Shown: positions 8,370-17,373 of the stretch, one piece after another
How the letters are laid out: each line of letters opens with the position of its first letter
How positions within the stretch are numbered: position 1 is the stretch's first letter
Assembly: GCF_017183135.1 (NCBI RefSeq)
Contig: NZ_JADDXW010000005.1
Span: forward strand, 1-64,000
Origin: Aurantimonas marina
Lineage (GTDB): Bacteria > Pseudomonadota > Alphaproteobacteria > Rhizobiales > Rhizobiaceae
Length of the DNA: 64,000 nucleotides
Direction: 5' to 3'
Made by a program: the position numbers and the translations under genes
The notes under the pieces: model-generated
Database searches by the model: none
Told to the model about the DNA's origin: nothing
The model's input: only the letters and a program-made list of their open reading frames with translations

Positions 8370-9686
8370 ATGAGTGGTCATTCTTCCTACGTGCCGACGA
8401 GCGGCTTCATGCGCTGGCTGGACGCACGGTTGCCGCTGCCGCGTCTCATGTATGACTCCTTCGTCGCCTATCCGGTGCCGCGCAACCTGAATTACGCCTA
8501 CACTTTCGGCGGCATTCTCTCGATCTTCCTGGTGCTGCAGATCCTGACCGGCGTCGTGCTCGCCATGCACTATGCCGCGTCCTCGGCGATCGCCTTCGAA
8601 TCGGTCGAGAAGATCATGCGTGACGTCAACTGGGGCTGGCTGCTGCGCTACATGCACGCCACCGGCGCATCGTTCTTCTTCATCGCCGTCTACATCCACA
8701 TCTTCCGGGGGCTGTATTACGGCTCCTACAAGCAGCCGCGCGAGGTCCTGTGGATTCTCGGCGTGATCATCTTCCTGTTGATGATGGCGACGGCCTTCAT
8801 GGGCTACGTGCTGCCCTGGGGTCAGATGTCGTTCTGGGGCGCCACCGTCATCACCGGCTTCTTCACGGCATTTCCCCTGATCGGCGAGCCGATCCAGCAG
8901 CTGCTGCTCGGCGGTTTCGCGGTCGACAACGCCACCCTGAACCGCTTCTTCTCGCTGCACTATCTCTTGCCGTTCATGATCGCCGGTGTGGTGATCCTGC
9001 ACGTTTGGGCGTTGCATGTGGTCGGTCAGACCAACCCGACCGGCGTCGAGGTCAAGTCGTCGAAGGACACGGTGCCGTTCACGCCGCACGCGACGATCAA
9101 GGACGGCTTCGCCATGATCGTCTTCCTGGCGATCTTTGCCTATTTCGTCTTCTACCTGCCGAACTTCCTCGGTCATCCCGACAACTACATCGAGGCCAAC
9201 CCGCTCAAGACGCCGGCGCATATCGTGCCCGAATGGTATTTCCTGCCGTTCTACGCGATGCTGCGCGCCATCACCTTCGACATTGGACCGATCGATTCCA
9301 AGCTCGGCGGCGTCCTGGTTATGTTCGGCTCGATTCTGGTGCTGTTCTTCGTGCCCTGGCTCGATACCTCTCGGGTGAAATCGACGGCGTTCCGGCCGCT
9401 CTACAAGATCTTCTTCTGGATCCTCGTCGCCGACTGCATCTTCCTCGGCTGGCTCGGCGCCAAGCCCGCGGAAGGCATTTATCCGATCCTCGCGCTGTTC
9501 GGCACGATCTACTATTTCGCGCACTTCCTGATCGTACTGCCGGTTCTTGGCCTCATCGAGACGCCCAAGAAGCTGCCCAACTCGATCAGCGAGGCGGTGC
9601 TCGGACCCAATCGCGGCGTCGGCACGGGCACGGGCGGTGGAGCCGCCCCCGCATCGACGGCCTCGGCGCCGGAAATCAGAGGCTGA
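8370..9686 (+). CDS. petB: Cytochrome b subunit of the bc1 complex
   Basis: Full-length cytochrome b, 438 residues, carrying both b hemes and the quinol-oxidising and quinone-reducing sites. The N-terminal four-helix part contains the paired heme-ligand His residues ([14 protein letters not shown] and LHYLLPF regions). The Qo-site PEWY motif is seen in [15 protein letters not shown]. Family length and eight-helix pattern are intact, with a short Gly/Ala-rich tail. Cytochrome c1 is encoded separately downstream, so this is not the fused fbcH arrangement of Bradyrhizobium. A GGGAGAAAG ribosome-binding site precedes the ATG. Confidence 0.96.
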   Translation: MSGHSSYVPTSGFMRWLDARLPLPRLMYDSFVAYPVPRNLNYAYTFGGILSIFLVLQILTGVVLAMHYAASSAIAFESVEKIMRDVNWGWLLRYMHATGASFFFIAVYIHIFRGLYYGSYKQPREVLWILGVIIFLLMMATAFMGYVLPWGQMSFWGATVITGFFTAFPLIGEPIQQLLLGGFAVDNATLNRFFSLHYLLPFMIAGVVILHVWALHVVGQTNPTGVEVKSSKDTVPFTPHATIKDGFAMIVFLAIFAYFVFYLPNFLGHPDNYIEANPLKTPAHIVPEWYFLPFYAMLRAITFDIGPIDSKLGGVLVMFGSILVLFFVPWLDTSRVKSTAFRPLYKIFFWILVADCIFLGWLGAKPAEGIYPILALFGTIYYFAHFLIVLPVLGLIETPKKLPNSISEAVLGPNRGVGTGTGGGAAPASTASAPEIRG

Positions 9687-9707
9687 GCTGAGGCTTCGGA
9701 GAAAGAC

Positions 9708-10664
9708 ATGCCAATGACCAGACTACTGTCAGCCCTTCTCGCCGCTGGCGTCGTCTTCGCGCCGATTTCGGTCGCGGTTGCCCAGGACGCGCCGACGCCG
9801 GCCGAGACCACCGAGACGCAGCCTGCCGCGGCAGCGGCTGCGGAACAGCCGTCCGCGGAAACCGAAGCGGCCGCTGCCGGAGAAGAGCACGCCGAGGCCG
9901 AGACTCCGCATTATCCGATCAAGAAGCCCGAGGAGCTGTCCTGGAGCTTCGCAGGCCCGTTCGGCCAATGGGACATCGGACAGCTTCAGCGTGGCCTCAA
10001 GGTCTACAAGGAAGTCTGCTCCGCCTGCCATTCGCTTAACCTCGTCGCGATGCGTAATATCGAGGCACTCGGCTACAGCGAGGAGCAGGTGAAGGCCTTC
10101 GCGGCCGAATATCAGGTCACCGACGGACCGAACGGCGACGGCGAGATGTTCGAGCGGCCTGGCATTCCCGCCGACCGTTTCCCAGCGCCGTTCCCCAACC
10201 CCGCGGCGGCGGCCGCGGCGAACAATGGCGCGCCGCCGCCGGACTTCTCGCTGATCGCCAAGGCGCGCGCTGCCGAACGCGGCTTCCCGACCTTCGTCTT
10301 CGACATATTCACCCAGTATGCCGAGTCAGGACCCGATTACATCCACGCGCTTCTGACAGGCTACGAGGAAGCACCTGCGGGCGTGGAGTTGCAGCCGGGC
10401 ACATACTATAATCCGTATTATCTTTATGGCCCGGCGCTGGCGATGGCACAGCCGATCTCCGACGATCAGGTCGACTATCCCGATGGCGCGCCGCAGACCA
10501 CCGATCAGTATGCCAGAGACGTGGCGGCGTTCCTGATGTGGGCTGCCGAACCGCATCTCGCCGAGCGCAAGGCGACCGGCCTGATCGTCATGCTGTTCCT
10601 CATCGTGTTCGCGGCGCTGATGTTCCTGATCAAACGGCGGGTCTGGGCGGGGAGACCGCACTGA
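9708..10664 (+). CDS. petC: Cytochrome c1 of the bc1 complex
   Basis: Membrane-anchored c-type cytochrome that accepts the electron from the Rieske protein, 318 residues. A signal peptide (residues 1-26, cleaved after SVAVA) is followed by an unusual Ala/Glu/Pro-rich stretch of about 40 residues before the conserved domain. Heme attachment is C104-S-A-C107-H108. The axial Met probably lies in GPALAMAQPISDD. The C-terminal helix (GLIVMLFLIVFAALMFLI) anchors the protein, ending with basic residues on the cytoplasmic side. Last gene of petABC; a strong terminator follows at 10696-10725. Confidence 0.95.
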   Translation: MPMTRLLSALLAAGVVFAPISVAVAQDAPTPAETTETQPAAAAAAEQPSAETEAAAAGEEHAEAETPHYPIKKPEELSWSFAGPFGQWDIGQLQRGLKVYKEVCSACHSLNLVAMRNIEALGYSEEQVKAFAAEYQVTDGPNGDGEMFERPGIPADRFPAPFPNPAAAAAANNGAPPPDFSLIAKARAAERGFPTFVFDIFTQYAESGPDYIHALLTGYEEAPAGVELQPGTYYNPYYLYGPALAMAQPISDDQVDYPDGAPQTTDQYARDVAAFLMWAAEPHLAERKATGLIVMLFLIVFAALMFLIKRRVWAGRPH

Positions 10665-10695
10665 CCGCAGTAACTGTCGGGGTCGAAAACAATGG

Positions 10696-10725
10696 AAAAG
10701 GGGGCTTTTAGCTCCCTTTTTTCTT
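10696..10725 (+). terminator. Intrinsic terminator after petABC
   Basis: A 10-bp stem with one G-U pair (AAAAGGGGGC, loop TTTTA, GCTCCCTTTT) runs into more Ts and lies about 30 nt after the petC stop. It separates petABC from the monooxygenase-like gene. Confidence 0.8.
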
Positions 10726-10802
10726 GGCCAAGACGTGCCATGTGGGCCGAGAGTCGAATGGGCGGCCGACGTGTCGAACAAACGCGGATGGAGGAACCAG
10801 CA

Positions 10803-11123
10803 ATGTATATCGCCATGAACCGCTTCAAGGTGTTGCCAGGCGCGGAGTCCGAGTTCGAGACGCTCTGGCTGAACCGTGAGTCGAAGCTGCGTGAGGTGCC
10901 CGGCTTCGTCAAGTTCCATATGCTGCGGGGGCCGGGGCGGGAGGGCCATACGCTCTACGCCTCACACACTATTTGGGAGAGCCCGGCCACCTTCCAGGCT
11001 TGGACAAAATCCGAGGCGTTCCGCGCCGCCCATGGAAGCGCCGGCAGCACCCGGCCGCTCTATGAAGGTCATCCGGAATTCGAGGGCTTCGAGGTCATCC
11101 AGACCATCGGCGCGGCGGATTGA
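10803..11123 (+). CDS. Antibiotic-biosynthesis-monooxygenase-fold protein, candidate heme-degrading monooxygenase
   Basis: Small ferredoxin-like ABM-fold protein, 106 residues, starting at ATG 10803 with GGAGG 8 nt upstream. The N-terminal MYIAMNRFKVLPG is typical of the IsdG/HmoA/MhuQ-like group. N6, W67 and H77 fall at almost the same positions as the catalytic Asn-Trp-His triad of IsdG (N7, W67, H77). That suggests heme binding and ring opening, but the ABM fold also serves other chemistry. It sits alone between the petABC terminator and apt, and no heme-uptake genes are nearby. Function is inferred from motif spacing only. Confidence 0.72.
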   Translation: MYIAMNRFKVLPGAESEFETLWLNRESKLREVPGFVKFHMLRGPGREGHTLYASHTIWESPATFQAWTKSEAFRAAHGSAGSTRPLYEGHPEFEGFEVIQTIGAAD

Positions 11124-11167
11124 ACCTCCCATTATGATTTTTGTTCTTCTGAGAGGTCGGTAACCAC

Positions 11168-11698
11168 ATGAACGATTTCGCTGCCGCCATCCGTACCATT
11201 GCCGACTATCCTAAACCGGGTATCCAGTTTCGCGACATCACGACGCTGCTGGCCGATCCGGCGACCTTTCGCGCCGCCGTCGACACGCTGGTCGATCCCT
11301 ACAAGAACGCGGGCGTAGACCACGTCGCCGGGATTGAGGCGCGCGGCTTCATCCTTGGCGGGGCGCTTGCCCATCAGTTGTCGGCCGGCTTCGTGCCGAT
11401 CCGCAAGAAGGGCAAGCTGCCGCACGAAACCATTCGCGTCGCCTATAGTCTGGAATACGGGGTCGACGAGATGGAAATGCACCGCGACGCGGTCAGCCCC
11501 GGTCAGCGCGTGCTCCTCACTGACGACCTGATCGCAACCGGAGGTACGGCTGAGGGCGCAGTCAAACTCTTGCGCGAGATCGGCGCCGAGATTGTCGCCG
11601 CCTGCTTTGTCATCGATCTGCCGGATCTTGGGGGGCGCAAGAAGCTCGAGGCATTGCACGTGGACGTTCGAACACTTGTGGCGTTCTCCGGCCACTGA
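11168..11698 (+). CDS. apt: Adenine phosphoribosyltransferase
   Basis: Purine salvage enzyme making AMP from adenine and PRPP, 176 residues, normal for the family. The PRPP loop [14 protein letters not shown] is intact, as is the N-terminal [13 protein letters not shown] signature and the [10 protein letters not shown] segment. The ribosome-binding site is GAGAGG, 9 nt before the ATG. It follows the ABM-fold gene by 44 nt and converges on the PAS-GGDEF-EAL gene, with only about 40 nt between the stops and no clear terminator. Confidence 0.97.
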   Translation: MNDFAAAIRTIADYPKPGIQFRDITTLLADPATFRAAVDTLVDPYKNAGVDHVAGIEARGFILGGALAHQLSAGFVPIRKKGKLPHETIRVAYSLEYGVDEMEMHRDAVSPGQRVLLTDDLIATGGTAEGAVKLLREIGAEIVAACFVIDLPDLGGRKKLEALHVDVRTLVAFSGH

Positions 11699-11741
11699 AG
11701 CGCGGTTCATGAGCTTGCGGAACCGGCCGTGGGGGGAGTAA

Positions 11742-14120
11742 TCAGCCGCCGATAGGAAGGCCTGCGGTCAGATGACCTCGCTGCGAGGGGTCGGCGGTAG
11801 AGCGCCTGAATTCGTTCAGGAGGTAGCCGCCCACATCGGTTTCGGCCATCGGCCGACTGAAGTAGTAGCCCTGTAACTGGCTGCAGTTCAGGCCGCTGAG
11901 AATGGCGAGCTGCGCATCGTCCTCAACGCCCTCGGCGGTTACGCAGAGGTCGAGGACACGGCCGAGGATCATGATCGTTTCGAGAATGCCGCGGGCTACG
12001 GGGTCGTCCTTGATCGCGCTGACGAAAGATCGGTCGATCTTCAGCTTGTCGAAGGGGAAGCGACGCAGATAGGACAGACTGGAATAGCCTGTGCCGAAAT
12101 CGTCGAGGGCGATTTTGACGCCGATGTTTCGCAGTTCGTGGAGGATCTCGACGACTTGTTGCGCATCGTCGATCAGGACGCTTTCGGTGATTTCCAGTTC
12201 CAGCCGATCGGCGCGCAGGCCGGTTCGCGCCAGCGCGTCCTGCACCACCCCGATGATTCCGCCGTCCTTGAACTGGTGGGCCGAGACATTGACCGCGACC
12301 GAAAGTTCCTCCGGCCAGGATGCCGCGGCCCCGCAGGCCTGATGGATGACCCACGCGCCGATCTCCGTGATGGCGCCGATTTCCTCCGCCAGCGGGATGA
12401 ACCGGTCCGGGGCGACCCGTCCGTGCTCGGGATGCTGCCACCGCAGCAGCGCCTCGAAACTGACTGTCCTGCGTGTGCCGTTGTCGACGAGCGGCTGATA
12501 CTGAAGGAACAGTTCCCCATTGCCGATGGCGTCGCGAAGATCCTGTTCCAGGCGGTGGCGTTCGATGCGCTGGCGGGCCATCGCGAGGGTAAAGAATCGA
12601 TAGGTTCGCTTACCCTCCTCCTTGGCGTGATAAAGGGCGAGATCGGCGCTCTTGAGAAGATGTTCGGTGGTCGTGCCGTCCTTGCCGGGAAAGGCGATGC
12701 CGACGGACGATCCGACGCTCGCCGTTTCGCATCCGAGATCGAACGGCTTGGCGAAGCTCTCCAAGATCGCCATCGCCAACCGGGCGGCCGTGTACTCATC
12801 TCGGGCACTTCGGGCGATGATGGCATATTCGTCGCCGCCGATGCGCGACACCGTGTCCTCGGGTCCGACCACATCCTTCAACCGGACGCCGACCGCTTTC
12901 AACAGCCGGTCGCCCATCGTATGGCCACGGGTGTCGTTGATGGCTTTGAAGTTGTCGAGATCCAGATAGAAGATGCTGCAGACCGGTCCGTCGCAACCGC
13001 TCTCGCGGAAAGTCGCCTCGATCTGCTCCGCGAAGTGGGCCCGATTGGCCAAGCCGGTCAGGCTGTCGTGATGAGCCAGATAGTAGATGCGGGTTTCGGC
13101 GTCGCGAGCGGCGGTGATATCCGACGCCACGCCGCGAAAGCCGATAAACTCGCCGCTACAATCGAAGATCGGTTTGCCCGAAATGGACATCCACCGCGAG
13201 GCTTGCTGCGCGTCGACTTCAACGAGCTGGTCGCGAAACGGTGTCCGGGCCGCTAGATGGTCTAAAATCGGGGTGAGACCTTGGATCATTCCGCTGGGGC
13301 AGGAAAGAATGGATTGCAGCGTCGTGTTGCCGTCGAGCCGAATTTCGTCAGCGGCCTGACAGCGGAACTGCGAGAACCGTTCGATGCCGCGGGTGAGTGC
13401 CCCGCCGGCATCGGTTTCCCATAGCCAGTCGCTGGTTCCTTCTTCGAAGTCGCGCAGCAAGAGTTCGATAATGGCCGACTGCTCGGCAAGTTTCTCCTGA
13501 TCCTCAAAATTTCCCCTGATCAGTCGCCCGCGGGCGAATCCGCTCTGGATGACGATGAAGGAGAAAGCACCGAGCAGGACCGTAAAAAGAAAATCATGCG
13601 GGTTGCCGGAAAGAAACAGGGCCGTAGCGCCCCCGGTGATGACGGGGAGCATGTAGTTGAGCATGGCCGCAGGGAGCGCGCAGAGGGCGAAGGCGCTACC
13701 GGAAATCAGCCCCACGACGATCGTGGCGGCGATCGCCTTCCCATCGCTGTCGGCCGCCGGATAGATGACGAGGATGCTGGCCGACCACCAGGATCCGAGC
13801 AGCAACGCCGAAACCTTGGCGCGTTCCACGGCGCGCCGCGATGCGGTTTGGAGGTATCCCGACTTCACGATGCGGTTCCGCGATTGGGCGGCGGCGAAGA
13901 CGAAATAGAGAAGCGGGACGCACCAGAATAAAAATGCCGGGGCGAGACCGGCTTTGTAGGCGACAGGAAATATGACAGTTGCGCTGACCACGTTGCCAAG
14001 CATCATGATCTGCGTGAATTTCAAAATGTTGTTGATCTGGACGCCGCGAAAGCGGCGCGAAAACTCTGTTTCGACAGAAACGGATCGCGGGTTCGTTCTG
14101 TTAAAAGTAATTGTAAGCAT
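11742..14120 (-). CDS. Membrane PAS-GGDEF-EAL cyclic-di-GMP protein
   Basis: Multi-domain c-di-GMP enzyme, about 792 residues from ATG 14120. GTG 14174 is an in-frame alternative that would add 18 residues; neither has a convincing ribosome-binding site. Several hydrophobic segments in the first 200 residues form a membrane sensor, followed by a PAS-like domain ending GFRGVASDITAARDAETR. The GGDEF domain carries the variant RIGGDEYAII and lacks the RxxD inhibitory site (GPED at that place). The EAL domain keeps FEALLRW, NVSAHQF, LEITES, LDDFGTGYS, KLKIDRSF and LQGYYFSRP. Product inhibition through the I-site is therefore unlikely, and the phosphodiesterase half looks complete. No partner gene is adjacent. 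Confidence 0.9.
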   Translation of the reverse strand: MLTITFNRTNPRSVSVETEFSRRFRGVQINNILKFTQIMMLGNVVSATVIFPVAYKAGLAPAFLFWCVPLLYFVFAAAQSRNRIVKSGYLQTASRRAVERAKVSALLLGSWWSASILVIYPAADSDGKAIAATIVVGLISGSAFALCALPAAMLNYMLPVITGGATALFLSGNPHDFLFTVLLGAFSFIVIQSGFARGRLIRGNFEDQEKLAEQSAIIELLLRDFEEGTSDWLWETDAGGALTRGIERFSQFRCQAADEIRLDGNTTLQSILSCPSGMIQGLTPILDHLAARTPFRDQLVEVDAQQASRWMSISGKPIFDCSGEFIGFRGVASDITAARDAETRIYYLAHHDSLTGLANRAHFAEQIEATFRESGCDGPVCSIFYLDLDNFKAINDTRGHTMGDRLLKAVGVRLKDVVGPEDTVSRIGGDEYAIIARSARDEYTAARLAMAILESFAKPFDLGCETASVGSSVGIAFPGKDGTTTEHLLKSADLALYHAKEEGKRTYRFFTLAMARQRIERHRLEQDLRDAIGNGELFLQYQPLVDNGTRRTVSFEALLRWQHPEHGRVAPDRFIPLAEEIGAITEIGAWVIHQACGAAASWPEELSVAVNVSAHQFKDGGIIGVVQDALARTGLRADRLELEITESVLIDDAQQVVEILHELRNIGVKIALDDFGTGYSSLSYLRRFPFDKLKIDRSFVSAIKDDPVARGILETIMILGRVLDLCVTAEGVEDDAQLAILSGLNCSQLQGYYFSRPMAETDVGGYLLNEFRRSTADPSQRGHLTAGLPIGG

Positions 14121-14377
14121 TACGAAGTGCCGCGAGCCCCTGATTGTCCAAAGGGCATCCAATACCAAACGCACTAAGAAGTAGTGAATTAAAGCTATCG
14201 CATGTAACGGTAGATGCGCCTTGTGCTCGGGTTATTCGCTTGGGCAACGGAACCGTGCCTTCAGGTTTCTTCCGGATCGCTTTGACGTTCATTTCAGCCG
14301 GAACGATGGAAACCGGCAAGGACCGGCCGCAGGAAAGCCCTCACGGTCGACGGCCTTGGCGGCCCAACCTCGTGCGG
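14121..14377. other. Intergenic region upstream of the PAS-GGDEF-EAL gene
   Basis: About 257 bp between the GGDEF-EAL start and the end of the second MaoC gene, both on the minus strand. It is AT-richer near 14100-14200, as expected of a promoter. I see no gene, strong repeat or clear terminator in it. Confidence 0.5.
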
Positions 14378-14848
14378 TCAATCGATGCCGCTGAATGCAG
14401 CGCCATCGAAGGAAAATACCGGCTCGCCGTTCTGGTTGACGCCAAGCGTGGTGAATTCCAGGACACCCCAGCCTGGACGGCTGGCGGATTTCCGCTTCGC
14501 CGTCACGGTCTGACGGAAGGTCACCGTGTCGCCGGCATAGACCGGTTTCAGCCAGCGCAGATTGGTGACGCCGGGGGAGGGGCCCATTTTCGGTGCCGGG
14601 TTGCCCGCAGCGATCCATTCGCGGGCTTGGGCGGCGCGGGTATCGACATTGAGCCGCATGCACACCGCGGCGGTATGCCAGCCGGAGGCGCAGAGCCCGC
14701 CGAACATCGACGCCTTTGCAGCCTCCTCGTCCAGATGAAAGCTTTGCGGGTCATATTTTGCCGCGAACTGTTTGATGGCGTCCGCTTCGAAGCCGTGCGA
14801 GCCGAGTTCGATCGTTTCGCCGACGGTGATCGTCTCCCAGTAACTCAT
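14378..14848 (-). CDS. MaoC-like (R)-specific enoyl-CoA hydratase family protein (second of tandem pair)
   Basis: Hot-dog-fold hydratase-like protein, 156 residues from ATG 14848. The active-site region reads KYDPQSFHLDEEAAKASMFG, with the Asp and His expected of hydratase 2 enzymes, followed by ASGWHTAA. The start overlaps the stop of the upstream paralogue by 4 nt (ATGA). The two proteins align along their length and may form a mixed dimer acting on acyl-CoA or a related thioester. Substrate unknown. As I recall, MaoC genes after ychF are common in rhizobia. Confidence 0.87.
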   Translation of the reverse strand: MSYWETITVGETIELGSHGFEADAIKQFAAKYDPQSFHLDEEAAKASMFGGLCASGWHTAAVCMRLNVDTRAAQAREWIAAGNPAPKMGPSPGVTNLRWLKPVYAGDTVTFRQTVTAKRKSASRPGWGVLEFTTLGVNQNGEPVFSFDGAAFSGID

Positions 14849-15303
14849 GCCGCCGCGGCCTCGCGGGTCAGGAGGAACAGCGTGTGCTCGCTTTCCAGAA
14901 CGGTTTCGGCGCTTCCATTGCGCAGTTCGGTGGAGATACGTGCGAGGCCAATCGTCGGACGTTTGGCCGAAATCCGTGTGGAGAGCACGCGGGCCGTTCC
15001 GGACAGGATGTCGCCCGGGCGGACGGGACGCCGCCATCTGACGAAATCGACGCCCGGCCCCCCCTGCGACGTGGAGTCGAGCACATAGGCGTCGGCCATC
15101 ATCCGCATCATCATCGCACAGGTATGCCAGCCTGACGCCGACAGGCCGCCGAGCATGCTCGCCTTCGCCGCCTCTTCGTCCAGGTGGAACGGCTGCGGAT
15201 CGAACTCGGCCGCGAATTCGATCACCGCCTGCTTCGTGACCTCATAGGGGCCGAGGGCGATCTCCAGGCCTTCGGTGAAATCCTCGAATGCGCGCAATGT
15301 CAT
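14845..15303 (-). CDS. MaoC-like (R)-specific enoyl-CoA hydratase family protein (first of tandem pair)
   Basis: Hot-dog-fold protein, 152 residues, paralogous to the gene it overlaps. It has EFDPQPFHLDEEAAKASMLG and SASGWHTC, so the catalytic Asp/His pair is present. The later segment VRPGDILSGTARVLSTRIS is the usual hot-dog strand region. It lies 66 nt after ychF on the same strand and is probably part of the rplY-pth-ychF transcription unit or has its own promoter in that gap. Reaction inferred from fold; the physiological substrate is unknown. Confidence 0.87.
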   Translation of the reverse strand: MTLRAFEDFTEGLEIALGPYEVTKQAVIEFAAEFDPQPFHLDEEAAKASMLGGLSASGWHTCAMMMRMMADAYVLDSTSQGGPGVDFVRWRRPVRPGDILSGTARVLSTRISAKRPTIGLARISTELRNGSAETVLESEHTLFLLTREAAAA

Positions 15304-15369
15304 CTTTCCACGTTCATCAACCGGTGGACCTGACCGCCGCGATTGCGATTCAAGACCAATATGTTGGAG

Positions 15370-16473
15370 TTAATTGTTGAATTTGAACATTAGCACGTCG
15401 CCGTCCTGGACGACATATTCCTTGCCCTCGTCGCGGGCCTTGCCTGCTTCCTTGGCCGCAGTCTCGCCGCCGAGCTCGACGAAGTCGGCAAAGCCGATCG
15501 TCTGGGCGCGGATGAAGCCCTTTTCGAAGTCGGTATGGATGACGCCGGCCGCCTGCGGCGCCTTTGATCCGCGCTTCACTGTCCAGGCGCGCGCTTCCTT
15601 CGGCCCGGCGGTGAAATAGGTGATCAGGTCGAGGAGTTCGTAGCCGGCCTGGATCAGCCGGTCGAGACCGGGTTCGCTCAGCCCCATTGCCTCCAGATAG
15701 TCGCCCACTTCCTCGGGTGGAAGCTGGGCGATCTCCGACTCGATCTCCGCCGAAATCACCACGGTTCGCGCACCTTGGCGCTCGGCCATCGCCGCTACCG
15801 CTTCGGAATGCGCGTTGCCGGTGGCCGCGTCGTCCTCGGCGACGTTGCAGACATAGAGGACCGGCTTGGAGGTCAAAAGGTTGAGGTTGCGCAATTCGCG
15901 CCGTTCCTCCGGGTCCATCCCGGCGAGCAGCACGCGCACCGGTTCGCCGGCCTGCAGCTTCTCCAGCGCTGCCTCCATGACCGGAAGAGCCTGCTGCGCC
16001 TCCTTGTCCTTGCCGGCAGCCTTCTTGCGGGTGGCGACCGTGCGCCGTTCCAGGCTTTCCAGATCCGACAGCATCAACTCGGTCTCGACGGTCTCGGCGT
16101 CGGCCACGGGATCGATCGTGCCCTCGACATGGACGATGTCGTCATTCTCGAAGCAGCGCAGCACGTGGACGATCGCGTCGACCTCGCGGATATTGGCGAG
16201 GAACTGGTTGCCGAGCCCTTCGCCCTTGGAGGCGCCGCGCACCAGGCCCGCGATATCGACGAAGGTGATCCGCGTGGCGATGATCGCCGCCGATTTGGCG
16301 ATCCGGGCGATGTCCTTCAGCCGCGCGTCCGGCACCGGCACGTCGCCGGTGTTCGGCTCGATGGTGCAGAACGGGTAGTTCGCCGCCTGGGCGGCGGCCG
16401 TCTTTGTGAGGGCGTTAAACAGCGTCGATTTGCCGACATTCGGCAGGCCGACGATACCGCATCTGAAACCCAT
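15370..16473 (-). CDS. ychF: Redox-regulated ATPase YchF (Obg-like)
   Basis: Translation-associated P-loop NTPase of the OLA1/YchF family, 367 residues, family length. G1 is GLPNVGKSTLFNAL and G3 is FVDIAGLVRGASKGEG. The G4 position reads VCNVAED rather than NKxD, the known YchF change linked to ATP preference. A helical insertion (about residues 130-200) and a C-terminal TGS domain (VIHTDFEKGFIRAQTIGF) follow. It binds ribosomes and takes part in stress responses in other bacteria. It lies between pth and the MaoC pair on the minus strand. Confidence 0.97.
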   Translation of the reverse strand: MGFRCGIVGLPNVGKSTLFNALTKTAAAQAANYPFCTIEPNTGDVPVPDARLKDIARIAKSAAIIATRITFVDIAGLVRGASKGEGLGNQFLANIREVDAIVHVLRCFENDDIVHVEGTIDPVADAETVETELMLSDLESLERRTVATRKKAAGKDKEAQQALPVMEAALEKLQAGEPVRVLLAGMDPEERRELRNLNLLTSKPVLYVCNVAEDDAATGNAHSEAVAAMAERQGARTVVISAEIESEIAQLPPEEVGDYLEAMGLSEPGLDRLIQAGYELLDLITYFTAGPKEARAWTVKRGSKAPQAAGVIHTDFEKGFIRAQTIGFADFVELGGETAAKEAGKARDEGKEYVVQDGDVLMFKFNN

Positions 16474-16585
16474 GGGGTCTGGTCCTTGTCTCTAGATCAC
16501 CGGTGAAAGCGGGATGCGGGCGGAAGTCCGGTTTCCAGATGTCCACATCCGGCTCGTAAGGGAGGAGGGGCGGGCATGGTGCCGC

Positions 16586-17326
16586 TCAGTCCTTCGCTCC
16601 GAAAATTCGTTTCAGCATCTCGGCCATCGGCCCCTTTTCGGGCGGCTTCAAGACAGGACCCGTGCCGCGTGCCTGGCGAATGTGGCTTTGGCCCTTGCCG
16701 TTGCCCTGGCGCTTGGCGGAGCCTGTCGACGCGCCCTTGGCGCCCGCCGGTTCACTCGATCCGGTGGCAACGCTCACCTTGTTCATGAACAGGGCGTCAT
16801 CGCCGGCGACCAAACTGTCGATGTGACGGGCGATAGCCTCCAGCAAGGGATCGAGCCATTCCCGGTCCACCTTGGCGAAATCGCCCAAGACGTGCGGCGT
16901 GACCGCCTCTTTCGCGCCGGGATGGCCGATGCCGAGGCGCATGCGCCGATAGTCCTTGGTGCCGAGATGGGCGTCGATCGATCGAAGTCCGTTGTGGCCG
17001 CCATTGCCGCCGCCGGTCTTTACCCGCAGCTTGCCGGGCGCCAGATCGAGTTCGTCATGGATGACGACGATGTTCGCGGGCTCGATCTTGAAGAAGCGGG
17101 CCGCCTCGCCGACCGAGCGGCCGGACTCGTTCATGAAGGTCTGGGGTTTGACGAGAAGCACCTTCTCCGCACCGATCTGGCCTTCGGCGATCTCGGCGGA
17201 AAACTTCTTCGACCAAGGGGAGAAGGACGGGGCCCTGGCGATCTCATCGACCGCCATGAACCCGATATTGTGGCGATTGCCGGCGTAGCGGGAGCCGGGA
17301 TTGCCCAATCCTGCGATCAGCAACAT
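16586..17326 (-). CDS. pth: Peptidyl-tRNA hydrolase with basic C-terminal extension
   Basis: Releases stalled peptides from peptidyl-tRNA; 246 residues. The core (residues 1 to about 185) has [21 protein letters not shown] with the catalytic His, PQTFMNESG, and the HDELDL and [13 protein letters not shown] segments. Most Pth proteins end near residue 190. Here a Gly/Ser/Lys-rich linker and a final short helix-like segment ([15 protein letters not shown]) add about 55 residues. The upstream rplY gene is 47 nt away on the same strand, the usual rplY-pth-ychF order. Confidence 0.96.
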   Translation of the reverse strand: MLLIAGLGNPGSRYAGNRHNIGFMAVDEIARAPSFSPWSKKFSAEIAEGQIGAEKVLLVKPQTFMNESGRSVGEAARFFKIEPANIVVIHDELDLAPGKLRVKTGGGNGGHNGLRSIDAHLGTKDYRRMRLGIGHPGAKEAVTPHVLGDFAKVDREWLDPLLEAIARHIDSLVAGDDALFMNKVSVATGSSEPAGAKGASTGSAKRQGNGKGQSHIRQARGTGPVLKPPEKGPMAEMLKRIFGAKD

Positions 17327-17373
17327 CGCCCGGCTCCTTTTTCTCGTGAACGTGGCTCGGTGGAGCCGGCCGC

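Noticed and set aside
7629-9524. 631-residue open frame on the minus strand
   Set aside because: It lies antisense to petA and petB, whose motifs are unmistakable; composition is typical of a shadow frame.
14101-14319. 72-residue open frame on the minus strand overlapping the PAS-GGDEF-EAL start
   Set aside because: No ribosome-binding site or recognisable feature, and it overlaps the better-supported gene in another frame.
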